A DNA stretch of 64,000 nucleotides from Gordonia jinghuaiqii (GTDB taxonomy: Bacteria; Actinomycetota; Actinomycetes; Mycobacteriales; Mycobacteriaceae): assembly GCF_014041935.1 (NCBI RefSeq), contig NZ_CP059491.1:2976001-3040000 (forward strand). Reading direction: 5' to 3'. Below the pieces are notes generated by a model. That model had not been told where the DNA came from and searched no databases. It saw nothing but the letters and a program-made list of their open reading frames with translations. The number at the start of each line of letters is the position of its first letter. The stretch's first letter is position 1. Shown here in pieces: positions 47,565 through 61,364 of this stretch. A program made the translations under genes and the position numbers.

Positions 47565-49319
47565 TCAGTGCGCTGCGCGTTCGGATTCCGCCGTCGCCAG
47601 AAGTTCCTCGGCGTGGGCACGTCCGGTGTCGGACTCCCCCAGCCCGGCCAGCATCCGTGCCAGTTCGGCCACCCGCTCGTCCCGATCGAGGGTTCGCACG
47701 CTGCTGGTGACGAGTGCACCCTTCTTGCTCTTGCCGATGACGAGGTGATTGTCGGCGAAGGCAGCCACCTGCGGGAGGTGGGTCACCACGATGACCTGAT
47801 GGGCGCGCGCCAATCTGGACAACCGTTTGCCGATCTCGACCGCGGCGCGTCCACCGACGCCCGCATCGACCTCGTCGAACACCATGACCGAACCGGACGT
47901 GGGCGCCGCGAGGACGACCTCCAGTGCCAGCATCACACGTGAGAGCTCACCGCCGGACGCCGACTTCGCGATCGGCAGAGGTGTCGCCCCGGGATGGGCG
48001 ACGAGCGCGAACTCGACCTTGTCCGGTCCGTCGGCACCGGCGTGCACCTGCTGCCGTGCGACGGTGATCGCGAGCCGGTCATCGGGGGACGCGGGATCGG
48101 GGTTGACCGACACCGCGAGGGTGGAGTCACCCATCGCCAGCCCCTTGAGTTCCTTGGACACCTTGTCGGCCATCGACTTCGCCGCCTTGGTACGCAGGTC
48201 GTGCAGCTTGCCCGCGGCCGCCTCGACCTTCTCCCTCGCCGCCGTCGCGGCTGTCTCGAGCTCCTCGATGGAGGCGCGCGGGTCCTCGATCTCGGCCAGC
48301 CGAGCCTGAGCCTTGATCCGCCAGTCGATGACACCGTCGACGTCGGGTGCGTACTTGCGCACCAAGGTCTTCAGCTCGGCCTGACGGGCCAGCAGCTTGT
48401 CGAGCGAGTCGGCATCGGCGGGCAGGCTGGAAGTGAACGCCGTCAGCTCCGCACCGACATCGGTGATGACGGTGAGTGCCTCGGCGACCCGCGGCACCAA
48501 CTCGCGCAGGGTGTCGTCGGCAGCGGACTCGAGGAGTGTGCGCACCGAGCCCAGCCCCTCGATGATCGACGATCCGGAATCGCCGGCGACGATGTCGTGT
48601 GCCTGGTCTGCGGCTGCGCGTATGGATTCGAGGTCGGAGAGCCTGCGGATGGTCGAGGTGAGTTCCTCGTCCTCTCCGGGGACAGGGTCGACGGCGGCGA
48701 TCTCGTCGATGCCGAAGCGCAGGCGGTCGGCCTCCTGCGCGAGTTCACGATAGTTGGCGCGCCGGACGTCGAGCTCGTCGAGGATCTCCACCCATGCGGC
48801 CCGCGCCTTGCGGTAGGCCTCGAGCGCGGCGACCGCCTTGGCCCCGCCGAAGGTGTCGAGCGCGGCGCGCTGATGCTCGGGGCGCAGGAGCCGGAGCTGA
48901 TCGTTCTGGCCGTGAATCGCCAGCACTGCGGTGGTGAGCTGTCCCATGACCCCCACCGGCACCGACCGCCCGCCCAGGTGTGCACGGGAGCGTCCGTCGG
49001 CGCTGACCGTGCGGACGGCGATGACGGTGTCGTCGTCGTCGAGTTCGGCTCCGGTCGAGTCCAGGATCTCGGCGACCACCGGGTCCTTGTGGACCCCCTC
49101 GGCATTCGCCAGCCGGAAACGTCCTTCGACGATCGCCTTGGGACTTCCGGTGCGCACGCGTGTGGCATCGGCGCGTGCACCCGACAACAGGTGCAGGCTG
49201 GTGACGATCATCGTCTTGCCCGCACCGGTCTCGCCGGTGAGCACGGTGAATCCGGGATGGAAGCGCGCTTGCGCCTCCTCGATGACACCGAGACCGGTGA
49301 TCGAGATTTCTTCGAGCAC
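47565..49319 (-). CDS. recN: DNA repair protein RecN
   Basis: A 584-residue SMC-like ATPase of double-strand break repair. Walker A GETGAGKT lies at residues 29-36, a long coiled-coil middle (with LDELDVRRANYRELAQEADR) separates the halves, and the C-terminal half has the ABC signature SGGELSRVMLALEVVL and Walker B VMVFDEVDAGVGG. GTG 49319 was chosen: it lies two bases after the nadK stop and matches homologues (VLEEISITGLG); a longer open frame upstream overlaps nadK and is a shadow. Confidence 0.95.
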   Translation of the reverse strand: MLEEISITGLGVIEEAQARFHPGFTVLTGETGAGKTMIVTSLHLLSGARADATRVRTGSPKAIVEGRFRLANAEGVHKDPVVAEILDSTGAELDDDDTVIAVRTVSADGRSRAHLGGRSVPVGVMGQLTTAVLAIHGQNDQLRLLRPEHQRAALDTFGGAKAVAALEAYRKARAAWVEILDELDVRRANYRELAQEADRLRFGIDEIAAVDPVPGEDEELTSTIRRLSDLESIRAAADQAHDIVAGDSGSSIIEGLGSVRTLLESAADDTLRELVPRVAEALTVITDVGAELTAFTSSLPADADSLDKLLARQAELKTLVRKYAPDVDGVIDWRIKAQARLAEIEDPRASIEELETAATAAREKVEAAAGKLHDLRTKAAKSMADKVSKELKGLAMGDSTLAVSVNPDPASPDDRLAITVARQQVHAGADGPDKVEFALVAHPGATPLPIAKSASGGELSRVMLALEVVLAAPTSGSVMVFDEVDAGVGGRAAVEIGKRLSRLARAHQVIVVTHLPQVAAFADNHLVIGKSKKGALVTSSVRTLDRDERVAELARMLAGLGESDTGRAHAEELLATAESERAAH

Positions 49320-49321
49320 CC

Positions 49322-50341
49322 CTATGCCTGCCTCCCTCGCCAACCCGTGACCGGGAGGGCGAACTTGGTGACGAGTCGGTCTGCGAAGGGATCGGAGTCG
49401 ATCCGAATCCACCGCACCGAACGCTCGCTGCGCAGAACCTCGACGCGCGCTCCGGCCGGCACCGAGAGTGCGCGGCGGCCGTCGCACAGCGCGAGCGCCG
49501 AACGTCCGTTCTTGTCGACTTCCACTGCGATCCGCGACCGCGGGCTCGTCACCATCGGACGGGCGAAGAGCGCGTGCGCGTTGTTCGGGACCACCAGGAT
49601 CGCCTCGAGATCGGGCCACATCACCGGTCCCCCCGCCGAGAACGCATAGGCGGTCGAACCGGTGGGAGTGGCGACCAGCACGCCGTCGGCGCCGAAGGCC
49701 GAGACCGGCCGTCCGTCGACCTCGGTCACGAGTTCGAGCACCCCGTGGTTGCTGGTGTTGAGTACCGCAACCTCGTTGAGTGCCCATCCACAGGCGGTCG
49801 GCGGATCCGGGTCCGCCGGGTCGACGATGGCGATGTCGAGGGTCATCCGGGGCTCGACGCGGTAGTCGCGGGCGATGAGTTGCGCCATCACCTCATGCAC
49901 GCGATGTGCCTCGGCCTCGGCGAGAAACCCGATGTGTCCCAGGTTGATGCCCAGTACGGGGACGTCGGCGGGATAGGCGAGTTCGGCGGCACGCAGGAAG
50001 GTCCCGTCGCCGCCGAGCACGATGACGAGTTCGCAACCCTCGGCCGACGCCGACTCCGCAGTCGTCACCTCGACCACGGCACCCAGCTGCCGTAGATGCT
50101 CCGGATCCACCGGGGTGTTCACCGACGCGGCGGGTGCCGCGGGGTTCTGGCGGTAGATGACATCGTGATCTGGGACGTCACGGCCGAGGGTGTCGTGGTC
50201 GACGACACGCAGAGCGACGCCGGCCGCCGCGCAATGACGGGCGATCGCCTCGATGGTCTCGATGACGTTCTCACGACCCGTGTGGGCGACCACCAAGAAC
50301 TCGCGGGCACCGGCGGACTCGGCTACCGAATCGTCGGTCAC
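49322..50341 (-). CDS. nadK: NAD kinase
   Basis: A 339-residue NAD kinase that makes NADP from NAD and ATP or polyphosphate. The GGDGT motif is at residues 110-114 (VIVLGGDGTFLRAAE), followed by GINLGHIGFLAEAE and the NE/D region ALNEVAVLNTSNHG. TPTGSTAYAFSAGGPVMWPD is the second conserved block. It corresponds to Rv1695 and lies between tlyA and recN. Confidence 0.96.
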   Translation of the reverse strand: MTDDSVAESAGAREFLVVAHTGRENVIETIEAIARHCAAAGVALRVVDHDTLGRDVPDHDVIYRQNPAAPAASVNTPVDPEHLRQLGAVVEVTTAESASAEGCELVIVLGGDGTFLRAAELAYPADVPVLGINLGHIGFLAEAEAHRVHEVMAQLIARDYRVEPRMTLDIAIVDPADPDPPTACGWALNEVAVLNTSNHGVLELVTEVDGRPVSAFGADGVLVATPTGSTAYAFSAGGPVMWPDLEAILVVPNNAHALFARPMVTSPRSRIAVEVDKNGRSALALCDGRRALSVPAGARVEVLRSERSVRWIRIDSDPFADRLVTKFALPVTGWRGRQA

Positions 50342-50417
50342 TGGTGGTTCCCTCCGTGTGAAAGTGCTCCGTGAAGGTGCAATGTGTGACGACCAGCCGG
50401 GCCACCGGACCGGGCGG

Positions 50418-51329
50418 TCAGTGCGGACCCTCGGCGACCGCTCGCTCGATCATGGCTCGGAGCTCTTCTCCGGGGCGGGCCGCGGGATGCGAGCCGGCCG
50501 CCGACGCTGAGTCCGACCGGTCGACCCTATCGCTCTCCACCGACTCCTCGCCTGCCTGGTGCCCCGACTTCTTGTGCACCGACTCCTTGCGCAACCACAG
50601 GAAGAACTCGACGTTGCCCGACGGCCCCGGCAGCGGACTTGCCACGACGCCTCGCGTCCGCAACCCGAGTGCGGCGGCCTCGCTCGCCACGTCGAACACC
50701 GCTTCGGCACGCAGTGCGGGATCGCGAACCACCCCGCCGGAGCCCACGCGATCCTTGCCGACCTCGAACTGCGGCTTGACCATCGGGAGCAGATCGGCGC
50801 CGGGCGCACAGCATCGGGCCAGTGCCGGCAGCACGAGTCCGAGCGAGATGAACGACAGGTCGGCGACCACCACGTCGACGGGGCCACCGATCGCGTCCGG
50901 TTCCAGATGACGGACATTGGTGCGGTCGAGCACGTGTACGCGCTCGTCGTTCTGCAGGCGCCAGATCAACTGCCCGTACCCGACGTCGGCTGCGACCACC
51001 TCCCGCACACCGCGCCGTAACAGGACGTCGGTGAACCCGCCGGTCGACGCGCCGGCATCGAGACAACGCCGTCCCTCGACACTCAGGCCCAGCGGTTCGA
51101 ACGCCTCGAGTGCACCGAGCAACTTGTGTGCGCCACGGGAAGCCCAGTCGTCCTTGGGTGCCTCGTCGACGACGATGGGGGTGTCCCGGGTGACGCCGGT
51201 CGCCGGTTTCGCGGCGATCGTTCCGTTCACCTTCACCGCTCCGGCGTCGACCAGTTCGCGCGCCTGCTCACGGGACCGGGCGAGGCCGCGGCGAACCAAC
51301 TCGGCGTCGAGTCGTGCTCTGATGGCCAT
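50418..51329 (-). CDS. tlyA: TlyA-family rRNA methyltransferase / S4-domain protein
   Basis: A 303-residue TlyA: N-terminal S4 RNA-binding domain (RARLDAELVRRGLARSREQA) and C-terminal FtsJ/Rossmann methyltransferase (CLDAGASTGGFTDVLLRRGV; VDVVVADLSFISLGLVLPAL). In M. tuberculosis it 2'-O-methylates 16S C1409 and 23S C1920 and sets capreomycin susceptibility. ATG 51329 was chosen from homologues; a longer frame reaches 51398. A basic, acidic-mixed tail extends beyond the usual end (ESVESDRVDRSDSASAAGSH). Confidence 0.93.
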   Translation of the reverse strand: MAIRARLDAELVRRGLARSREQARELVDAGAVKVNGTIAAKPATGVTRDTPIVVDEAPKDDWASRGAHKLLGALEAFEPLGLSVEGRRCLDAGASTGGFTDVLLRRGVREVVAADVGYGQLIWRLQNDERVHVLDRTNVRHLEPDAIGGPVDVVVADLSFISLGLVLPALARCCAPGADLLPMVKPQFEVGKDRVGSGGVVRDPALRAEAVFDVASEAAALGLRTRGVVASPLPGPSGNVEFFLWLRKESVHKKSGHQAGEESVESDRVDRSDSASAAGSHPAARPGEELRAMIERAVAEGPH

Positions 51330-51378
51330 CGTCAGCGCCACATCCGGATCGAGGATCGTGTCAGGATCGAGTCGCGTG

Positions 51379-51669
51379 TCATCGGCGGTCGACCGCATCG
51401 AGGGCCGCTGTCAGGGCGTCGTGTGCCTGTTCGAGCAGCACGGCCTGCCGTTCCAGCGACGCCAGCGAGAATGTGTCGCCCACGGACTCGCGGACCGCGT
51501 CGACCTGGGACAGCAACTCCGAGACCTCGGCCTCGACGTCGGGTGTTTCCAGGTCGGCCACTTGGCCGGGGAAACCGTCGGTGGCCGGGTCGTGCTGGCG
51601 ACGCGGCATGGCCCCCGGACTGGGCCGGGGACCATCGTGGCCGGGAGGGTGCTCAGGCGGGAAGCTCAT
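51379..51669 (-). CDS. Small conserved protein (Rv1693-like)
   Basis: A 96-residue protein between tlyA and the TPR-HAD gene. The C-terminal half is a predicted helix or coiled coil (VEAEVSELLSQVDAVRESVG; LERQAVLLEQAHDALTAALD); the N-terminal third is proline-rich. The position matches the small Rv1693 gene; the function is unknown. ATG 51669 lies twelve bases after the end of the upstream gene, and the gene stops just before the tlyA start region. Confidence 0.7.
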   Translation of the reverse strand: MSFPPEHPPGHDGPRPSPGAMPRRQHDPATDGFPGQVADLETPDVEAEVSELLSQVDAVRESVGDTFSLASLERQAVLLEQAHDALTAALDAVDRR

Positions 51670-51680
51670 CGTGCACCACG

Positions 51681-53894
51681 CTAGCCGACGAGGGCGACAC
51701 CCAGAGAAGCCAGCTTGGTCCGCGCCGACCCGTCGGCGACGATACGCAGCTCCTCGGGATCGGCCGTGCCTGCGTCCACAGCCGCCCAGGTGGCGGCGGC
51801 GAGTGCCGGCACGAGCCCGATCTCGGCGCCGGTACCGGTGACCGTCACCGTCGAACCCTCGACCGTGACCGTCCAGTCCGGCTGATGAGACACCCGAACG
51901 GCCTCGGCATCCTCGAACAGACCGGCAAGGTCGTCGACGACGTAGGTCGGGCGTTGCTCCGGCGGTGCGGCGAGGAGATCGGTGACCGTGCTGACACCTG
52001 TCAGAACGAGTGCGCTCTCGATTCCGACGGCGTGACCGCCCTCGATGTCGGTGTCGAGCCGGTCTCCGACGACGAGCGGGGCGCTGGCCCGCGCGCGTGC
52101 GATCGCGTCGGCCATCAGAGGTGCCGCGGGCTTGCCGGCCACGAGCGGCTCCTTGCCGGTCGCGTTGCGCAGGGCGGCAACCATGGAGCCGTTGCCCACC
52201 AGCAGACCGCGTTCCGACGGCAGGGTCGCGTCGACGTTGGTGGCCACCCACAGTGCTCCCGCGCGGATCGCCAGCGCGGCCTCGGACAGCTGGGCCCAGC
52301 CGGTCTCCGGTGAGTGACCCTGGATGACGGCTGCCGGACGGTCATCGGCACTGCGCGTGACGCCGATACCGACCTCGCGCAGCTCCTGCGCAAGACCGTC
52401 CGTGCCGATCACCAGCGCCCGTGACCCGGGCTCGAGGTGCTCCGACAGCAACCGGGCACCCGACTGGGCACTCGTCACCACCAGATCCTCGGTCGCCTCG
52501 AAGCCGAGCTCGCGCAGGTGCGCGGCGACTTCGACCGGACGGCGACTCGCATTGTTGGTCACGAAGAATCGTGCGATCGGCAGACGTGCCAGGGTGTCGA
52601 CGGCGTTCGGCAGGGCGCGGTGCCCCGCGAACACGGTGCCGTCGAGATCGAGCAGGAGCGCGTCGTACCGGTCAGCCAGCGACGTCACCGGTGCCGCCGC
52701 CGACGCAGCGGATGCCGCCGGAGCCGACTCAACCGGAGCCGACTCAACCGGAGCCGACTCAACCGGAGCCGACTCGTGGAGGGCGGCGATGGGATTGGGG
52801 ACACCCTCGACGATCTGGGGCTCGGCCTCGGCCTCCACGGTGTCCGCTGCGGGCGACACGATTGCGGTCTCGTCAGGATCGTCGACGAGCACCGCGCTGT
52901 CTGTCTCGACATAACTCGACGTCGCGGAGAGGTCCGCGGTACCGTCCACCGATTCGACGCTGTCGGTGTCATCGGCTACCGGCTCGGCGTTCTCCGCAGG
53001 TTCGACGACGGGCACCGTGGCCTCTTCCACCGCCTCGGCACCGTCGAGCGTCTCGCCGGCGCCATCGGCGGGTTGGTAGTCGTCAGCCAGTTCGGCGAGG
53101 CGGAACTCGGCGTCGGTCACGTCGTCGACGTCGGCGGCGGCCGCGTTCATGTACCAGGTCATCGCCTCGTCACGGCGACCGGCGGCGTCCAATGCCGACG
53201 CGTACGCGTAGAAGAGGCGTGCCGGGCCGGTACCGAGCTGGCCTGGCTTGAGGTTCTCCGCCTGCAGCGTCACCACGGCCTTCTCCGGTTCGCCGAGGTC
53301 CATCCGCGCACCGGCCTCGACGATCCGCATCTCCGTCGCGTCCTCGCCGGTCAGCGATCGGCCGTCGTCGCCCCGGGCGATCTCGACGGCGCGCTCGGGA
53401 CGTCCGAGGCCCCGCTCACAGTCGGCGATCAGCGGCAGCAGGGCCGTGCTGCCGGTGATCCGCTTGGCAGCGCGCAGTTCGGTCGCGGCCTCCTGCCACT
53501 CGGCTGCGTTGTACGCGGCAATGCCGGCGGTCTCGCGGACGACACCCACCCGCGATGCACGGGCACGAGCCGCACGGGCGTGCTCCAGTGCGAGCACAGG
53601 ATCCTCGAGCAGCAGCCGCGACACCATCACGAGATGACGTGCGACGATCTCCGCATTGGTCTTGTCGAGCGACAGCAGGTCCCGGCGGACCTCGGGATCG
53701 AGATCCGACGCGGCGACATCCTCGGGCAACGGCGGACCTGGCTGCCGACTGCCGCGATCGGGACCGCGGTCGCGTGCGGGACGATCGGGGCGCCGGCCCT
53801 GTCCACCGGGCGCACCCCGCCCTCCCGAATCGCGCGAACCCCGCGTGTCCCGCTGGCCGCGTCCCTCACGACGCGGACGATCACGATCACTCAT
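51681..53894 (-). CDS. TPR-like domain fused to HAD-IIA phosphatase
   Basis: A 737-residue fusion. After a basic disordered leader (about 75 residues of R, G, D and P) comes a helical TPR-like half (about 80-270: ALEHARAARARASRVGVVRE; WYMNAAAADVDDVTDAEFRL), an acidic linker of about 130 residues ending in repeats of VESAP, and a HAD-IIA phosphatase near residue 410 onward (YDALLLDLDGTVFAGH; FVTNNASRRPVEVAAHLREL; VVGDRLDTDIEGG). In M. tuberculosis the two halves are neighbouring genes, Rv1691 and Rv1692, the latter a glycerol-3-phosphate phosphatase. ATG 53894 is preferred to 53933. Confidence 0.85.
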   Translation of the reverse strand: MSDRDRPRREGRGQRDTRGSRDSGGRGAPGGQGRRPDRPARDRGPDRGSRQPGPPLPEDVAASDLDPEVRRDLLSLDKTNAEIVARHLVMVSRLLLEDPVLALEHARAARARASRVGVVRETAGIAAYNAAEWQEAATELRAAKRITGSTALLPLIADCERGLGRPERAVEIARGDDGRSLTGEDATEMRIVEAGARMDLGEPEKAVVTLQAENLKPGQLGTGPARLFYAYASALDAAGRRDEAMTWYMNAAAADVDDVTDAEFRLAELADDYQPADGAGETLDGAEAVEEATVPVVEPAENAEPVADDTDSVESVDGTADLSATSSYVETDSAVLVDDPDETAIVSPAADTVEAEAEPQIVEGVPNPIAALHESAPVESAPVESAPVESAPAASAASAAAPVTSLADRYDALLLDLDGTVFAGHRALPNAVDTLARLPIARFFVTNNASRRPVEVAAHLRELGFEATEDLVVTSAQSGARLLSEHLEPGSRALVIGTDGLAQELREVGIGVTRSADDRPAAVIQGHSPETGWAQLSEAALAIRAGALWVATNVDATLPSERGLLVGNGSMVAALRNATGKEPLVAGKPAAPLMADAIARARASAPLVVGDRLDTDIEGGHAVGIESALVLTGVSTVTDLLAAPPEQRPTYVVDDLAGLFEDAEAVRVSHQPDWTVTVEGSTVTVTGTGAEIGLVPALAAATWAAVDAGTADPEELRIVADGSARTKLASLGVALVG
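52721..52775. repeat. 15-bp repeat encoding VESAP pentads
   Basis: Three exact units of GAGCCGACTCAACCG (52721-52735, 52736-52750, 52751-52765) and a partial fourth lie in the linker of the TPR-HAD gene. On the coding strand they specify repeated VESAP, suggesting a linker whose length can change by slippage. Confidence 0.9.
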
Positions 53895-53970
53895 AGCAGC
53901 CAATCTATGCCCTTGAACCTTGTTGGGAAGCATCGCGCCTCACTCCGACCGGTGTGGACGCACGAGAAAA

Positions 53971-54009
53971 GCCCCGTATTCGACGAAGAGAATTCATCGA
54001 ATACGGGGC
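53971..54009 (-). terminator. rRNA operon terminator
   Basis: A 13-bp stem (GCCCCGTATTCGA with its complement) and a 13-base loop follow the 5S gene by about 15 bases in the leftward direction. The stem is followed by TTTT on the minus strand, the textbook form of an intrinsic terminator. Confidence 0.9.
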
Positions 54010-54023
54010 CCTTCTGAAATTGT

Positions 54024-54142
54024 GTTCGGCGGTGTCCTACTCTCCCACACTGATTAGGGTGCAGTACCATTGGCGCTGGAGGGCTTAGCTTCCGGGTTCG
54101 GAATGGGGCCGGGCGTTTCCCCTCCGCTATAGCCGCCGTAAC
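54024..54142 (-). rRNA. rrf: 5S ribosomal RNA
   Basis: The minus strand reads GTTACGGCGGCTATAGCGGA at the 5' end and closes with GACACCGCCGAAC, giving the terminal helix of 5S rRNA. The conserved CCCGAACCCGGAAGCTAAGC core is present as overlapping pieces. The ends are estimated to within a few bases. Confidence 0.95.
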
Positions 54143-54180
54143 TTTATAAAACAGCACACATACTGTTTGTTTAAACGGTT

Positions 54181-54213
54181 GTGTGTTGTTTCAGAAGTGT
54201 CATAGTGGATGCG
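54181..54213 (-). other. Distal arm of the pre-23S processing stem
   Basis: This 33-base segment on the plus strand closely matches the complement of 57524-57556, upstream of 23S (one mismatch, one bulge). In the transcript the two segments would pair and enclose the whole 23S rRNA, the arrangement cut by RNase III. Confidence 0.75.
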
Positions 54214-54251
54214 AACACACAAACATACTGGTGTATGTGATGTGTGGGTGT

Positions 54252-59343
<5,092 letters not shown>

Positions 59344-59732
59344 AAAAATAGCGAAACAACCAACCCCCAAAAGAGCCAGCATTTCAACACAATCAGGAAA
59401 GCAAAACCTGACCAATCCAAAAACTAGCAACACCCACCCCAAAAAGGCAGATGCCACAAAAACAAACAAAAACATCTACATCCATAAAGAATGCACGATG
59501 CCAAATTGGCATCAGACAATTCATCATCACACTATCGAGTTCTCAAAGAACACACACCCACCGGACGTCCTCTACATGAGAGGCGGCTCCTGATGAGCTT
59601 CCCAGAGCGCGGTGTGACCCGCTCTCTTGTTCTCGGGAGTGCCCCGCACAGGCGACCCCGACCATCGGTCAGGGCGCTTTTACCGCCCCGGGGCTTGCAG
59701 CTCCGGGGCTTGCTCTCTGCGGTGCGTCAATT
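59344..59732 (-). other. rRNA leader with BoxA-like element
   Basis: About 390 bases between the promoter and 16S. On the minus strand TTCTTTGAGAACTCGATAG (around 59534-59552) is a typical actinobacterial rrn leader BoxA-like element and is also the proximal arm of the 16S processing stem (59528-59554). A hairpin GATGCCAATTTGGCATC lies near 59498-59514. No protein gene is supported. Confidence 0.75.
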
Positions 59733-59761
59733 AAGTTACACAGGCGCGAACAACGCGTCAA
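59733..59761 (-). promoter_or_regulatory. rRNA operon promoter
   Basis: On the minus strand TTGACG (59761-59756) and TAACTT (59738-59733) are spaced by exactly 17 bases, an excellent sigma-A promoter. Transcription should start near 59726, giving a leader of about 380 nt. The -35 element is 10 bp past the tyrS stop codon. A second TTGACG at 59730-59725 has no matching -10. Confidence 0.8.
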
Positions 59762-59770
59762 ATCGCCTGG

Positions 59771-61084
59771 TCAGGGGGCTAGTCGCGCTCCGGCAAAACT
59801 CTTCTTCCCTCGGCGAACGACCAACCAGCGCCCGTGGAGCAGGTCGGCGTCGGTCGGCTGCCACTCGGGATCGGTGATCTTGGTGTTGTTCACGTACGCG
59901 CCACCCTCGGACACCGCACGCCGCGCAGCCTTGTTGCTCTCCGAGAGTTTGGTGTCGACGAGCAGTTCCACGATGGTCGGCCGCGCGGCCTGGTACTCCG
60001 CGACCGAGGTCTCGCCCACAGCTGCGGCGAGAGTCGACTCATCGAGCTCGTCGAGCTCGGCACGGCCGAACAACGCCTGGCTGGCCAGCTCGACGGCAGC
60101 GGTGTTCGCCTCCCCGTGGATGAGGGTGGTCATCTCGGCGGCCAGCCGCTTCTGCGCGAGACGCAGGTGAGGCTTCTCGGCGGTTGCGCTCTCGAGCTCC
60201 TCGATCTCCTCACGGTCCAGGAAGGTGAACCACCGCAGGTACCGCACGACGTCGGCGTCGGCGGTGTTCACGAAGTACTGGTACCAGGCGTAAGGACTGG
60301 TGAGCTCGGGATCGAGCCACAGGCTGCCGCCGCCGGTGGATTTGCCGAACTTCTTTCCGTCCGACGACGTCACCAACGGCACCGTCAGAGCGTGTAGCGA
60401 GCTGCCGTCGAGGCGTCGTCCCAGGTCCACGCCACCGATGATGTTTCCCCACTGATCGGAACCACCGATCTGGAGGAGACAGCCGTACCGGCGATTTAGC
60501 TCGACGAAGTCGTTGGACTGCAGCAGGAGGTAACTGAATTCGGCGTAGCTCATGCCGTCGCCCTCGAGTCGACGCTTCACCGTGTCCCGGGCGAGCATCA
60601 CGTTCACCGAGAAGTGCTTGCCCAGATCGCGAAGGAACTCGATCGCAGACAGCTGCCCGGTCCAGTCCAGGTTGTTCACGACGACCGCGCCGGTCGGCGA
60701 CGAATCGATGTCGACGAACCGCCTGAGCTGTGCGTCGATACGGCCGGCCCACTCGGCGACCGTGTCGGGCGCATTCATGGTCCGCTCCCCCACGTCGCGC
60801 GGGTCGCCGATCAGTCCGGTGGCGCCACCTGCGAGGACGATCGGCCGGTGTCCGGCGAGCTGGAATCGCCTCAGTGTCAGGAGAGGGACCAGATGGCCGG
60901 CATGCAGACTCGCGGCTGTCGGGTCGAAGCCGGCGTAGAGCGTGATGGGGCCGTTGGCCAGCGCCTCACCCAGGGCGCCCAGGTCGGTCGATTGTGCGAT
61001 CAGACCTCGCCACTCGAGTTCCTCGAGGATGTCGACGGTCCCAGCGCTGGTGCTGGTATCTGGCTTGGCGGTCTCGGCACTCAC
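59771..61084 (-). CDS. tyrS: Tyrosyl-tRNA synthetase
   Basis: A 437-residue class I aminoacyl-tRNA synthetase that charges tRNA-Tyr. The HIGH-like motif is [17 protein letters not shown], the KMSKS-like motif [10 protein letters not shown], and tyrosine recognition includes LYAGFDPT and [26 protein letters not shown] residues ([12 protein letters not shown]). A C-terminal S4 domain ([20 protein letters not shown]) follows. It corresponds to Rv1689; in this genome the rRNA operon lies just downstream, and there is no terminator visible in the 10-bp gap. Confidence 0.96.
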   Translation of the reverse strand: MSAETAKPDTSTSAGTVDILEELEWRGLIAQSTDLGALGEALANGPITLYAGFDPTAASLHAGHLVPLLTLRRFQLAGHRPIVLAGGATGLIGDPRDVGERTMNAPDTVAEWAGRIDAQLRRFVDIDSSPTGAVVVNNLDWTGQLSAIEFLRDLGKHFSVNVMLARDTVKRRLEGDGMSYAEFSYLLLQSNDFVELNRRYGCLLQIGGSDQWGNIIGGVDLGRRLDGSSLHALTVPLVTSSDGKKFGKSTGGGSLWLDPELTSPYAWYQYFVNTADADVVRYLRWFTFLDREEIEELESATAEKPHLRLAQKRLAAEMTTLIHGEANTAAVELASQALFGRAELDELDESTLAAAVGETSVAEYQAARPTIVELLVDTKLSESNKAARRAVSEGGAYVNNTKITDPEWQPTDADLLHGRWLVVRRGKKSFAGARLAP

Positions 61085-61144
61085 ACCACGATCTTGTCAT
61101 CCGCCGGTAGCGACGCGTGTAGGAGGTGACGCCCGGCGTTCGAT

Positions 61145-61360
61145 CTAGTGCGGCGCGATCAACCGTTCGTGCTCGGCGTCGTCGACCTTGCGCGCCTCGT
61201 CGATGAGCATGACGGGGATGCCGTCGGAGTCGATCCGGTAGGCCACGTGCAGGCGCGGGTTGTAGAGCTCGTCGCCGGCGTTGATCAGCGGGCCGTGGTC
61301 CTGTGGGCAGGCCAGTCGTTCGCGCACGATCGGGTCGATGGCCTCAGCGCGTGTCGTCAC
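61145..61360 (-). CDS. Trm112-family protein
   Basis: A 71-residue Trm112-like protein (RERLACPQDHGPLINAGDEL; YNPRLHVAYRIDSDGIPVML). The family activates methyltransferases in eukaryotes and archaea; bacterial members are less understood. Only one zinc-type cysteine is visible, so a metal site is doubtful. The start GTG at 61360 has TAGGCT (61372-61367) six bases before it, so it may have its own leaderless promoter although it follows the preceding gene by only four bases. It matches Rv1684. Confidence 0.8.
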   Translation of the reverse strand: MTTRAEAIDPIVRERLACPQDHGPLINAGDELYNPRLHVAYRIDSDGIPVMLIDEARKVDDAEHERLIAPH

Positions 61361-61364
61361 CCGC

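Noticed and set aside
47565..49787. Longer RecN with an extra N-terminal 156 residues
   Set aside because: The extension overlaps nadK in another frame, has no family similarity, and a GTG start two bases after nadK fits homologues.
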